Part shown: piece after piece, positions 1 through 7,486 of the stretch
How the letters are laid out: the number at the start of each line of letters is the position of its first letter
Numbering within the stretch: the first letter of the stretch is position 1
Assembly (NCBI GenBank): GCA_014240065.1
Contig: JAAZXR010000015.1
Coordinates: forward strand, 1-64,000
From: Myxococcales bacterium
GTDB lineage: Bacteria > Myxococcota_A > Polyangia > Nannocystales > Nannocystaceae
Length of the DNA: 64,000 nucleotides
Reading direction: 5' to 3'
Made by a program: the position numbers and the translations under genes
The notes under the pieces: model-generated
Database searches by the model: none
Told to the model about the DNA's origin: nothing
What the model saw: only the letters and a program-made list of their open reading frames with translations

Positions 1-57
1 GGCGACGGACGCGGCGAGGATCGTTCGAGTTGCAGCCGTGATGAGAGTAATTGTCAT
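1..57 (-). CDS. N-terminal fragment of a possible exported protein, cut by the window edge
   Basis: Only the first 19 codons are inside the window. The peptide begins MTITLITAATRTILAAS, which resembles the start of a signal peptide (one Arg, then Ile/Leu/Ala). An ATG at 55-57 reads leftward off the window. There is no obvious ribosome-binding site. A Fur-box-like palindrome (42-56) overlaps the start codon, so the start may be wrong or the gene iron-regulated. The function cannot be read from this fragment. Confidence 0.35.
   Translation of the reverse strand, partial: MTITLITAATRTILAASVA
42..56. promoter_or_regulatory. Fur-box-like palindrome
   Basis: TGAGAGTAATTGTCA matches the 7-1-7 Fur consensus TGATAATNATTATCA at 11 of 14 specified bases. 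It sits on the start codon of the truncated minus-strand gene. This is a sequence match only; no neighbouring iron gene is visible in the window. Confidence 0.3.
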
Positions 58-164
58 TGTTTTTCCGCTCTGTGATGGTCTCCGCAAGGGGAGCTCGCGC
101 TTCGAGACTTGATTTCATCGGGCGAGAGCACGACCCTCGCGCGAACATATGGATGCTCGCAAGG

Positions 165-956
165 TTACCAGAGCGACTTCAACACGCGCGTGGTCGCTTG
201 TTGGATCTGCTCGTTGCAGCGCCGCTGCAGTCGAAGGATCTCGGCTCCATTTGGCTGGTACTCGGAGTCTGAGAGGTGCCAGGTGTCGAACTCCGACGTG
301 CCCTGGAGCCTCCCGCTGGCGTCGTAGAGAACGAGCGCCACCCGCGCGCGGCACCCGGCGGTGCTGCCCCAGGTCTGTCCGTAGTACCACCCGGCGTTGT
401 GCGCGTAGTAGTAGGTCACGACCGGGACGACGACGGTCGTCACGCCGCTCAGAACATCGACGCCGTTGGCTTCCGCAGCTTGTGCCGGGAGGCGCGCGGG
501 CATCACGAGCTCTCGGTAGGGGATGTTGACGTTGTCATGCCCATCGCCAGTTTCTTGGATCGCCGCGCTCACCCACTGGGCCCGCGGCGCCTCGACGTCC
601 ACGGCGACCGGCGTGGCACCGCGCCGTCGCAGCTCGGCGCGAATGGTGGTGTCCACCAGCGAGGCGACCGTCTCCTCGTAGGCGGCAGTCTCGAAGATCG
701 ACACCTCCTTCGAGTGGGAGTATCCCCCCATCCCCTTGTCCACCACATAGCCCCCGTCGTGCAGCATGTACCCCACGGTTGAGTTTTGCTCGAACAGCTC
801 CGCTGGATCGTGCGCTTGCATCCGGTGGAGAAATTGAGTCGGCGCGAGCGCGATGCTCTCTGAGCGCAGCTGAGGCGCGACACCGCTTTCTCGATACATC
901 GTGCTCGGCGCGCAGCCGACAAGAAAGCAAATAAGGGTCGTCTCCCAGCGCTTCAC
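165..956 (-). CDS. Unknown lipoprotein, 263 aa
   Basis: The GTG start gives MKRWETTLICFLVGC, a lipoprotein signal peptide with lipobox LVGC and acylation site Cys15. The mature protein should be anchored to a membrane facing the periplasm. No family is recognised. It has short hydrophobic strands (GVTTVVVPVVTYYYAHNAG), a later small-residue segment (RVALVLYDASG) and a C-terminal 'NEQIQQATTRVLKSLW' helix. The last part resembles lipoproteins in which a sheet domain builds a complex on the periplasmic side, but that is only an impression. A TAGACT hexamer lies 6 nt before the GTG and supports this start as a leaderless one. It is followed downstream by the truncated gene at 1-57. Confidence 0.7.
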   Translation of the reverse strand: MKRWETTLICFLVGCAPSTMYRESGVAPQLRSESIALAPTQFLHRMQAHDPAELFEQNSTVGYMLHDGGYVVDKGMGGYSHSKEVSIFETAAYEETVASLVDTTIRAELRRRGATPVAVDVEAPRAQWVSAAIQETGDGHDNVNIPYRELVMPARLPAQAAEANGVDVLSGVTTVVVPVVTYYYAHNAGWYYGQTWGSTAGCRARVALVLYDASGRLQGTSEFDTWHLSDSEYQPNGAEILRLQRRCNEQIQQATTRVLKSLW

Positions 957-962
957 GAGCGT

Positions 963-968
963 AGTCTA
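963..968 (-). promoter_or_regulatory. -10-like hexamer TAGACT
   Basis: Minus-strand TAGACT ends 6 nt before the GTG at 956. The transcript would start at or next to the start codon (leaderless). Confidence 0.5.
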
Positions 969-1011
969 GGAGCGACCCTTAACGTCTGTCAACGAGGACA
1001 GTCGCGTGAGG

Positions 1012-1470
1012 TTATTGGACCTGGCCGACGAGGGGCGTGCCCATTTGCACGGCTTGCGAGGTCACCTTTGCGCAGCGCTTTCCGAACAGCGGTATGCCGA
1101 TGGAGCCGAACCCCTTGAAGGAATTCTCGGTGCGGATCTCGGTGAGGTGGGTGGCGTCGGGCATCTTCTCGAGGCTCTGGTAGAGGGCGCGATGCACCTC
1201 TCTGGTCTCGCCACCCACGAAGGGCACTGAGAAGCCGGAGGAGGCGGCCTTTCGGTCCGCGGTATCCTTCTTGAACAGTCGGGCCCAATCGATCGCGAAG
1301 ATGTAGATGCCGCAGGCCTCGTCGCTGACCTTGCCGCCGAGGGTATAATCCGCCTTGGCGAAGGGGATGTCGGCGCCGGGGATGGCGTTGTTCTTGAACT
1401 TGCAGCCGGAGGAGAACGCGATCGCGACAAAGCACGCGCAAGTTGTGATGGATTTGAGATTGATCTTCAT
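1012..1470 (-). CDS. Unknown lipoprotein, 152 aa (possibly TRL-like)
   Basis: The ATG at 1470 begins MKINLKSITTCACFVAIAFS and leads to the lipobox SSGC (Cys23). The mature part starts KFKNNAIPGADIPF and runs through 'DYTLGGKVSDEACGIYIFAIDW', a layout reminiscent of the small TRL-like lipoproteins; the assignment is tentative. An upstream in-frame extension to 2331 runs antisense through recA and is not credible. The gene is divergent from recA, across a 513-bp spacer rich in inverted repeats. A purine-rich AGGAAAG about 13 nt before the ATG could be a weak ribosome-binding site. Confidence 0.7.
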   Translation of the reverse strand: MKINLKSITTCACFVAIAFSSGCKFKNNAIPGADIPFAKADYTLGGKVSDEACGIYIFAIDWARLFKKDTADRKAASSGFSVPFVGGETREVHRALYQSLEKMPDATHLTEIRTENSFKGFGSIGIPLFGKRCAKVTSQAVQMGTPLVGQVQ

Positions 1471-1983
1471 GACGGTTGCTGTCTTTCCTAATTGATCACG
1501 GAGCGTGGCTCCGAAGTGAGCGGAGCCTACCTCAGCCGCGCTCATCGAGGCAACGGCATGTGGCTGTCTGAGTTGTGGGGACGGAGCGCTCGCGTGATTC
1601 ACGTCACAGGTACGCGAGGGGGAGTCGTTGATGGGGAGTCGCCGAAGGGGCGAGGAGGTCTGCGCAGGTGGGAAAACGTCGGTTATCCAAGGGAGCCTTG
1701 GATGATCGGGCGGTAGGAATTTGGGCACGGGATTCCAAATTCCGCCGGGCGCAGCGGGACCCGCTGGTTCGGACGGGTCGTTGGCTTGGCCAGCGCGCGA
1801 GTCGGCTAGCAGGCCGGGTGTCCTTCGTAGCAGCCGAGGGTGCGGATCTCTCGGAGGGGTGGAGGGTCGCGGGGCCCGCTTGTGACCGCCAAATCCCCCC
1901 GGGTCGCGGCGAGTCACGTTCAAATGACTCGAATTAGTGTCGCGCCGCCGCGGTTGGCACGGCGCGCGCAGTTGGGGGCGGAC
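1471..1983. other. 513-bp divergent intergenic region rich in inverted repeats
   Basis: There is no credible gene here. From left to right it holds: a perfect 7-bp dyad (GGCTCCG 1507-1513 / CGGAGCC 1521-1527) in the leader of the minus-strand lipoprotein; a 13-bp hairpin at 1680-1708; a 9+3-bp hairpin at 1711-1747; and a 6-bp hairpin at 1758-1779 (GACCCG/CGGGTC). The shorter palindrome AGCGGGaCCCGCT (1753-1765) overlaps the last. The plus strand leads into recA. No clear LexA-type operator was recognised. Confidence 0.75.
1680..1747 (+). ncRNA. Candidate structured RNA: two strong hairpins upstream of recA
   Basis: Hairpin 1 (1680-1708) pairs 13 bp around a GAG triloop; its core is ATCCAAGG/CCTTGGAT. 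The outer stem uses G1682-U1706 and U1684-G1704 wobbles, which would be mismatches on the minus strand, so plus-strand RNA is favoured. Hairpin 2 pairs GGAATTTGG (1716-1724) with CCAAATTCC (1735-1743) and continues, past a small internal loop, with CGG/CCG (1711-1713, 1745-1747). No U-tract follows, so these are not simple terminators. This could be a small RNA or the 5' leader of recA; DNA operators are the alternative. Confidence 0.35.
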
Positions 1984-3075
1984 ATGAAACGTCGAAAAGC
2001 CACGCCCGCATCTGTATCGAAAGCCACGCCCGTCAACTCGCCCTCGTTCGAGCGGGTGATGAAGACCATCATCGATCGGTTCGGGGACGGCGCCATCATG
2101 ACCCTCGGTGATGGGGGGAGCCGCGCCGCGGGTATGGAGAGCATCTCGACCGGATCGATCAATATTGACGAGGCCCTGGGGCTCGGGGGCCTCCCCCTCG
2201 GGCGAATCGTGGAGGTCTATGGGCCCGAATCGAGCGGCAAGACCACCTTGACGTTGCAGCTCATCGCGCAGGCCCAAGCGAAGGGGCACGTGTGCGCCTT
2301 CGTGGACGCCGAGCACGCGCTCGACACCCAATATGCGCAGGCCCTCGGGATCAAGCTAGAGGAGCTGCTCGTCAGCCAGCCGGATCACGGCGAGCAAGCG
2401 CTCGAAATCGTCGATGTCTTGGCGCGCACCGGTGGGGTGGGACTCATCGTGGTGGACTCCGTCGCCGCGCTCGTCCCGCGCGCAGAGCTTGAGGGTGACA
2501 TGGGGGACACCCACATGGGTCTACAGGCGCGCTTGATGAGCCAAGCCATGCGAAAGATCGCGGGGGTGACGGCGCAGACCAAGACCCAGGTGGTGTTCAT
2601 CAATCAGCTCCGTCACAAGATAGGGGTGCAGTTCGGCTCCCCTGAGACCACCACGGGTGGCAACGCGCTCAAGTATTACGCGAGCGTGCGGCTCGACATT
2701 CGACGGATTGGCAGCGTGAAGGACGGTGATGAGGTCGTTGGGAATCGCGTGCGGGTCAAGGTGGTGAAGAACAAGTGCGCGCCTCCGTTTCGCCAAGCCG
2801 AGGTGGAGATCGGCTTTGGCAAGGGCATCCGTCGTGAGGTGGAGGTCTTGGAACGCGCCATCGAGGCCGGCCACATCACCCGCGCCGGCAGTTGGTTCTC
2901 CATGGGGGAGGTGCGACTGGGGCAGGGGCGCAATTCTGCGCTGACCTGGCTGGAGACCCACCCCGAGGAGATGACCGCGCTCATCGCCGCGCTGCGTGGC
3001 GGCCCAAAGGGAGAGGCGCAAGCTTCAAAACACGCCGATCCCCCGGCGCCAACCTCGACGAAGTCGGCGGCGTAG
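1984..3075 (+). CDS. recA: RecA recombinase
   Basis: RecA forms filaments on single-stranded DNA, drives homologous strand exchange and stimulates LexA-type self-cleavage. The 363-aa product has Walker A GPESSGKT (residues 80-87), a Walker B region ending [11 protein letters not shown], the loop-L2 region beginning [14 protein letters not shown], and the C-terminal segment [16 protein letters not shown]. The ATG at 1984 is chosen because GGGGGCGG precedes it and it gives the usual RecA length; in-frame codons back to 1840 are unlikely to be used. It differs from E. coli RecA in details ([26 protein letters not shown]), as is common in deltaproteobacteria, some of which have two recA genes. 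It is convergent with the lipoprotein gene at 3111. Confidence 0.97.
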   Translation: MKRRKATPASVSKATPVNSPSFERVMKTIIDRFGDGAIMTLGDGGSRAAGMESISTGSINIDEALGLGGLPLGRIVEVYGPESSGKTTLTLQLIAQAQAKGHVCAFVDAEHALDTQYAQALGIKLEELLVSQPDHGEQALEIVDVLARTGGVGLIVVDSVAALVPRAELEGDMGDTHMGLQARLMSQAMRKIAGVTAQTKTQVVFINQLRHKIGVQFGSPETTTGGNALKYYASVRLDIRRIGSVKDGDEVVGNRVRVKVVKNKCAPPFRQAEVEIGFGKGIRREVEVLERAIEAGHITRAGSWFSMGEVRLGQGRNSALTWLETHPEEMTALIAALRGGPKGEAQASKHADPPAPTSTKSAA

Positions 3076-3110
3076 GACGTCGGCGACGGGCGGCGGCGTC
3101 GCGGTTGGTG

Positions 3111-4100
3111 CTAGTCCACCAGCTCGACGACGACGTTGTCGGCGATCGCGTCTGCGATGTTGAAGTCGTCGCCCAAGGGATCTGTGCCGGGCCAGGGCGC
3201 GTGGTTGTTGCGCTGCAATCCGGCAGAGACGATGAATGCGCCGCTCGCCTGATTCTCGCTGTGGGCAAGCTCGTCGGTGCGGAGGACTCGATCATCTGCG
3301 GTCGCCCCGTTGGCGGGGCGGAGGGTGTCCACGTACAAGCCGTTGCATCCCGGGAGGCACTCGGGGTAGTCGTCGCGCCCGAAGAAGACGTGGGCGTGTC
3401 CCTCCTTAATGTCACCTGGGGTCGCCTCGCCGGTGGGGTTCGTCCACGTGAAGTCCACCGCTGAGAGCTCTACGGCCACGGGGCGGCCGCGCTTGAGCTT
3501 GCTCCCCGGCCACGGTTTGGTGATCGCCATCATCGGCCGCGAGGTCGACATGAAGAGCGTCGCGTCGCGAACGAAGAACACCTGGCGTCCGGTGGCGCTC
3601 GGGTTGTCGTAACGGGTCCCGTCGCCTCGGTAGGTGCGCACCTCAATTCGGTGATTCACCAGGTTCGGATCGGGGATGTCGACCGCGCCGATGGAGAATC
3701 CGCTCTGTAGATCTCCCTCTGCGATGGCGGTGTCATTGGCCTTGCTGCGCACCGCGACATCGTCCACGTAGACCTCGATGTAGCCCTCGCCATCCGTGGC
3801 GGACTCGAAATTGTTGGAGAGGGTGAGGTCGGTGCCGCGGAAGGCAATCTCGATCTGAGCGGTGCCGTTGTCGAAGACGGAGAGCGGCTCTGGTCCCAAC
3901 ACAGTCAGCTGCGGGCCTCGGTCGTCGACGCAGGCGCCGTTCCAACACACGAACTCGTCTCGGCAATCGGCGTCTTCGGAGCACGCGAAGACATCGCTCG
4001 CCTCGTCATCGAACGCCACGTTGTAACAGGAGGCGACCGACGGGAGCAGCCCCGCGGCGAGGAGGAGAGCGAATTTACTTGAAGATGTGCGCGTGTCCAT
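3111..4100 (-). CDS. Cys-rich lipoprotein, 329 aa
   Basis: The signal peptide ends in lipobox VASC (Cys25). A short disulfide-type motif follows (CSEDADCRDEFVCWNGACVD, residues about 40-60), similar to Cys-rich modules common in myxobacterial surface proteins. The rest looks like beta-sandwich material with several Asp/Asn-rich turns and a region GHAHVFFGRDDYPECLPGCNG. The function is unknown; surface exposure is an inference. The start at 4100 has GGGGAG 9 nt upstream, and the gene lies only 2 nt after the TPR gene's stop, so the two are co-transcribed. Confidence 0.75.
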   Translation of the reverse strand: MDTRTSSSKFALLLAAGLLPSVASCYNVAFDDEASDVFACSEDADCRDEFVCWNGACVDDRGPQLTVLGPEPLSVFDNGTAQIEIAFRGTDLTLSNNFESATDGEGYIEVYVDDVAVRSKANDTAIAEGDLQSGFSIGAVDIPDPNLVNHRIEVRTYRGDGTRYDNPSATGRQVFFVRDATLFMSTSRPMMAITKPWPGSKLKRGRPVAVELSAVDFTWTNPTGEATPGDIKEGHAHVFFGRDDYPECLPGCNGLYVDTLRPANGATADDRVLRTDELAHSENQASGAFIVSAGLQRNNHAPWPGTDPLGDDFNIADAIADNVVVELVD

Positions 4101-4102
4101 GA

Positions 4103-5113
4103 CTAAAATCTCCCCATCAATGTGAGGCCCGCGTGATCGCGCCGGAGCGTGGGAGCAAACCGCAGCGCGGTGGTCGGCTCCGCGGCCGCCTCGTTTTTTT
4201 TCTTGAGGCCGATGGCCAAGAGCACCGCGCCTGTCACCGTGACCGCTCCTCCGATGGAGGCCATCACGAACTGGAGCATCTCCGCGCGCCGCCCGTCCTC
4301 GTCGAGGGTGAGCGCCGCGCTGTAGCTGACCGAGCTGGGGTTGCCCCCGTTGACTATCGAATCGACCTGGTCGCTCTTGTCTCTCGCTTGGAGCCCGAAC
4401 ACGACCGCGCCCACGGTGCCGGTGACGACGCCGATCCCAGCCAATGTCGCGCCGCTGAGGATCAGGGCGCGGCCCGGGTGGCGTGGCCCCGAATCTTCGC
4501 TGGCTTGCTGCTCGGCTTGCTGGAGTTGGAGCGCCAGCGTCTCCTCCAGTCGCGAGATCCTCGCGTTGATGTTCGCCGGGGCCGCTGGGACCCCGCGCAC
4601 GAAGGCTTGGTAGCTCGAGATCGCCGCCTCGTACTTGCCGAGCTCTTCTTGGCACTTGGCGATATTAAAGTGGAACGCCGGCGCCGGGAACAACCCTTGG
4701 GCGTCTTGAAAGTGGCGCAGCGCGTCCTCGTAGCTCGCTTCATTATAAAGCACGGTGCCGTAGGCGAAGTGGAGCTTGGCGATGACCTCCTTAATCGTTT
4801 TGTCGCCGACGGTCTCTAGTCCACGATCCATGGCTTCGCGGTATCCAGCGATCGCGGTGAGCCAGTCCTCTTCCTCCTCGGCAGCGACCGCGCGTTCGAT
4901 GGCCGCTTGGACGGCCGGGTCTTCGTAAACCTCCGCTTCGTCCTCCGCTTCGTCCTCCGCTTCGTCCTCCGCTGGTTCCGACCGGTCAACATGCTGGAGG
5001 CCGCGAGCGTCCGCAGCCGAGGGAGCGCTCATCGCGACGCACGCGACGGCGACGAGTCCGGGAGCACGAGAGAGACAAGAGCGGGCCGCGCATGGCCATC
5101 GCGAGATCGACAT
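4103..5113 (-). CDS. Exported TPR protein with two C-terminal membrane segments
   Basis: The product of 336 aa has a signal peptide (MSISRWPCAARSCLSRAPG, then a hydrophobic stretch ending APSAADA). An acidic DEAE repeat follows, then about three tetratricopeptide repeats (for example LHFAYGTVLYNEASYEDALRHF) and a coiled segment. Two hydrophobic helices near the C-terminus (ALILSGATLAGIGVVTGTVG and the MASIGGAVTVTGAVLLAIGL region) flank a polar loop. This TPR-plus-two-helix layout is common in myxobacterial envelope proteins of unknown role. The start at 5113 is preferred over ATG 5131 and 5248 because TATGCT lies 6 nt upstream. It is the first gene of an operon with the lipoprotein at 3111-4100. 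Confidence 0.75.
   Translation of the reverse strand: MSISRWPCAARSCLSRAPGLVAVACVAMSAPSAADARGLQHVDRSEPAEDEAEDEAEDEAEVYEDPAVQAAIERAVAAEEEEDWLTAIAGYREAMDRGLETVGDKTIKEVIAKLHFAYGTVLYNEASYEDALRHFQDAQGLFPAPAFHFNIAKCQEELGKYEAAISSYQAFVRGVPAAPANINARISRLEETLALQLQQAEQQASEDSGPRHPGRALILSGATLAGIGVVTGTVGAVVFGLQARDKSDQVDSIVNGGNPSSVSYSAALTLDEDGRRAEMLQFVMASIGGAVTVTGAVLLAIGLKKKNEAAAEPTTALRFAPTLRRDHAGLTLMGRF
4931..4973. repeat. 12-bp tandem repeat coding for DEAE
   Basis: Three exact copies of CTCCGCTTCGTC (from 4931, 4943 and 4955) and a partial fourth. On the minus strand they encode the acidic EDEAEDEAEDEAE stretch just after the signal peptide of the TPR protein. Copy-number change would stay in frame. Confidence 0.9.
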
Positions 5114-5119
5114 GGGCCG

Positions 5120-5125
5120 AGCATA
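5120..5125 (-). promoter_or_regulatory. -10-like hexamer TATGCT
   Basis: Ends 6 nt before the ATG at 5113 on the minus strand. It selects that ATG as the start of the TPR protein and predicts a leaderless mRNA. Confidence 0.5.
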
Positions 5126-5283
5126 CAGCATGGTTCCCGAGAGCGAAATGTGGGGGCTGTCGGCGGCGGCGCCGGGGGGGCTTGAAATCGTCGACCGGTC
5201 GCGCCAATGTGAGAGAGTCGCAGGGCTTGGTGCGGTGGTGGCCCTCATGATCGCCGCGCGCCACCACGCCGTCGGTGATCCGA

Positions 5284-5931
5284 ATGTCTGCCGTTATCGT
5301 ACCTCCATGTCCTAGATGCGGCTGGCGTCCTGACGCCGACGAATTTTGGGGCGGACAGATGTTCGCCAGCGACACGGAGGACGCGGTGGAAAAATACACC
5401 CTCGTCGTCGCGCTCGAGAGCTCGCCCGCGGAGACCCGGCGCCCGGCGCTCCGCCGCGTCGCGGAGCGGTGGCCCGGCGCGCTCCGCGAAGCGGAGCTGG
5501 TGGCACCGGACGAGATGGTGGCCCGTGGGGTCGCCGCTCAAGGCTTGGCCGCGGGCGCGGCGCGCCGGGGGGGCAGCCAAGCGCGCGAGGCGGTCGTGTT
5601 GTGGCAGGCGCTCCACCGCTTGCTGCACGACCAGCGCGCGCTGCGTCTCGAGCGAGAGGGCGCGTATGAGGACGTGACCGTGGAGCGGCTGGTCGCGCGT
5701 GACACGGCCCGGGTGCTGCGAGAGGGCGGAGCCAGCCGATGGCCGAAGGCCGGACATCTCCGCGCGCTCACGGGCGAGAAAGTGCGGCCGCGTCAAGCGT
5801 ACCTGTGGTTGGCGGCCCAGGCCGGGCTGACGCTCGCGGGGTTGCATGCCAAGCTGTTTCTTCGAGCGGGGCGATGGGATCTCCGGGCCGATGATCCTCC
5901 GTGGTCGCGGGATCCCTCGTTTTCGGGTTAG
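5284..5931 (+). CDS. Unknown protein with one CxxC, 215 aa
   Basis: The N-terminus has a CPRCGW motif (Cys9, Cys12) followed by Trp/Asp-rich residues. The remainder is Ala/Arg/Leu-rich and predicted helical, with no signal peptide or membrane segment, so it is probably cytoplasmic. Only one CxxC pair is visible, so a complete zinc ribbon would need a partner. ATG 5284 has GGTG 6 nt upstream; GTG 5275 is an in-frame alternative. It stops 11 nt before the next gene, though that gene also has its own -10-like hexamer. No family is recognised. Confidence 0.65.
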   Translation: MSAVIVPPCPRCGWRPDADEFWGGQMFASDTEDAVEKYTLVVALESSPAETRRPALRRVAERWPGALREAELVAPDEMVARGVAAQGLAAGAARRGGSQAREAVVLWQALHRLLHDQRALRLEREGAYEDVTVERLVARDTARVLREGGASRWPKAGHLRALTGEKVRPRQAYLWLAAQAGLTLAGLHAKLFLRAGRWDLRADDPPWSRDPSFSG

Positions 5932-5934
5932 CAT
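5929..5934 (+). promoter_or_regulatory. -10-like hexamer TAGCAT
   Basis: Lies 8 nt before the ATG at 5943 and overlaps the end of the previous gene (its TTAG). It implies a separate, leaderless transcript for the membrane-anchored protein. Confidence 0.5.
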
Positions 5935-5942
5935 CCGCGTCG

Positions 5943-6848
5943 ATGGACGAACTGCAACGAAATCGTTTGTTTGCTGGCGGCGCGCTGCTGCTAGTGCTGT
6001 TCGGCGGTTATTCGCTCTCATCGAGCTACGCGGGCGCGACGGAGGAGCAGGTGGTGGCGGTGATGGCGAAGCGGGTGACTCGAGCGGAGCAGCAGAGCAA
6101 GGTGCTGGCGCGCGGGAAGCGGTTTGAGAACACGCCGGAGCACTTCGCGTTCGAGCTGTCGGAGGATTTGAAGCGGTTCTCACTCCGAGAGATGACCACG
6201 CAGGAGTTAGGACGGCCCAACGCGTGGCGGCTCTTGGTGGACAAGACGGATCCCGAGCAGCTCGCGTCAGGGCGGACGTATTCCGGTGACGGCATCTCGA
6301 TCAAAGCGGCGACCACGAAGGTGAAATATCGACGTCACGGGGTCACGGTAAAATCTGTGCACGCGGTGGCGAAGCTGAAGAACACCTCCTCAACGCCGCT
6401 GGCCTATCGGGTGACGCTCGCGCCGGACACGTCGGGGAAGTGCGAAGTTCGTGGGATTCGCCGGCACAACACCATCGCGCTCATGCCGGGAGAAACCGCC
6501 GATGTAGTGGTCTGCGCCGGGCGCAGCGGCGTGGTCATCCTCGGCGCCGAAGTCATGGAGCTGACACCCATCGGCTACTACTACCTGAGCATGCTGCCGC
6601 CCACGGCGACCGGCATCGATGCGGTGCGAGGAGGGGCTCACCTCCCCCCGAGCGTGGCGACTCAATGCGACGGCGTCCCGGCGATCAAATACGCGAAGGC
6701 AATACGCCGCGGCGATATCAAGTGGCGCGACCTGGTAGATTTTTACAGCCGGCACAACTGCGCGCGGCTGCAGATGCCGGAGGGCTACGCGTGGACCGGG
6801 GACGGTCAAGAAAACTTGCCGGTCCGCGGGAAGGCGTTCGCTCGCTAG
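5943..6848 (+). CDS. Unknown membrane-anchored periplasmic protein, 301 aa
   Basis: A single N-terminal membrane helix (LFAGGALLLVLFGGYSL, about residues 8-26) is followed by a soluble domain that should face the periplasm. That domain contains a beta-sandwich-like stretch with 'AVAKLKNTSSTPLAYRVTLAPDTSGKCEVRG', typical of adhesin or CARDB-like folds, and a C-terminal Cys-containing segment. No catalytic motif is seen. The ATG at 5943 is chosen because it directly precedes the helix and has TAGCAT 8 nt upstream; an upstream GTG at 5901 would overlap the preceding gene. Confidence 0.65.
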   Translation: MDELQRNRLFAGGALLLVLFGGYSLSSSYAGATEEQVVAVMAKRVTRAEQQSKVLARGKRFENTPEHFAFELSEDLKRFSLREMTTQELGRPNAWRLLVDKTDPEQLASGRTYSGDGISIKAATTKVKYRRHGVTVKSVHAVAKLKNTSSTPLAYRVTLAPDTSGKCEVRGIRRHNTIALMPGETADVVVCAGRSGVVILGAEVMELTPIGYYYLSMLPPTATGIDAVRGGAHLPPSVATQCDGVPAIKYAKAIRRGDIKWRDLVDFYSRHNCARLQMPEGYAWTGDGQENLPVRGKAFAR

Positions 6849-6964
6849 GTTCGCGGTGAGATCCCGGGCCGGCCGGTTTCGCAAAATTCACCGTCGATCC
6901 GCGATGGGGCTCGCTCTCGCGACGAACGCGCTCGTCGCGCGAGCACCTCATCGGGTGGTTCGAG

Positions 6965-6981
6965 GGCCTGTTTTTCAGGCC
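6965..6981. repeat. Inverted repeat GGCCTG-TTTTT-CAGGCC
   Basis: A perfect 6-bp dyad with an all-T spacer lies between the 5943 gene and the HU gene. It could be a weak terminator hairpin or a protein site. No T-run follows it on either strand. Confidence 0.3.
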
Positions 6982-7072
6982 GCGTATCGGGACGCACGGG
7001 CACCGCACACATCGATCCCTCCGTCGTGGTTGAAATCGCTACGTTTTTTCGCCTAGCATTGGAGCAGTCATC

Positions 7073-7471
7073 GTGACCAAGTCAGAACTCATCGAAGAAA
7101 TCGCGCAGCGCACCGGGCTCACCAAGAGTCGCGCTGAAATGGTGGTGGGCACAGTGTTCGACTCGATGGTCGACGCGATGGCGCGCGGCGAAGGGATCGA
7201 GATTCGCGGCTTCGGGAGCTTCACCGTGCGTCAGTACAAGGCGTACGAGGGGAGAAATCCTCGCACGGGAGACGCGGTCCACGTGGCGCCGAAGAAGCTG
7301 CCCTTCTTCAAGGTCGGCAAAGAGCTCCGAGAGCGAGTCAACAGCGACGAGTCTGGTCAAGCGAAGAGCGCGGAGGAGTCGCGAGCACACTCGGTGAGCA
7401 AGCCGACGGCGGAGCGCGTCCCTCGGCTCGATCGATTGCGAGACGACTCCGTCTCCGAAGACGTGATTTGA
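7073..7471 (+). CDS. HU/IHF-family nucleoid protein with a C-terminal tail
   Basis: Residues 1-90 are a complete HU/IHF domain: MTKSELIEEIAQRTGLTKSR at the N-terminus, GFGSFTVRQYKAYEGRNPRTGD in the DNA-binding arm and PFFKVGKELRERVN at the end. It would dimerise and bend DNA. The arm has the conserved Arg-Asn-Pro that kinks the helix. At 132 aa it is about 40 residues longer than usual; the tail is hydrophilic with Ser, Glu and Arg and no known motif. The start is GTG 7073 with GGAG 8 nt upstream. It resembles IHF-beta/HimD subunits as much as HU, so no gene symbol is given. Confidence 0.9.
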   Translation: MTKSELIEEIAQRTGLTKSRAEMVVGTVFDSMVDAMARGEGIEIRGFGSFTVRQYKAYEGRNPRTGDAVHVAPKKLPFFKVGKELRERVNSDESGQAKSAEESRAHSVSKPTAERVPRLDRLRDDSVSEDVI

Positions 7472-7486
7472 TTCGAAGCATGCTCG

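Noticed and set aside
1012-2331. Long minus-strand ORF reaching through recA
   Set aside because: It overlaps recA in antisense; only its last 152 codons, from the lipoprotein start at 1470, look like a protein.
3111-4655. Longer minus-strand start for the lipoprotein
   Set aside because: The extension lies antisense to no gene but covers the TPR gene in another frame; the lipoprotein signal peptide at 4100 marks the real start.
7030-7059. TTGAAA-18-TAGCAT as the promoter of the HU gene
   Set aside because: Transcription would start near 7066, after the GGAG at 7061-7064 that serves as ribosome-binding site, leaving a 7-nt leader. The geometry does not agree with either a leaderless or a normal mRNA.
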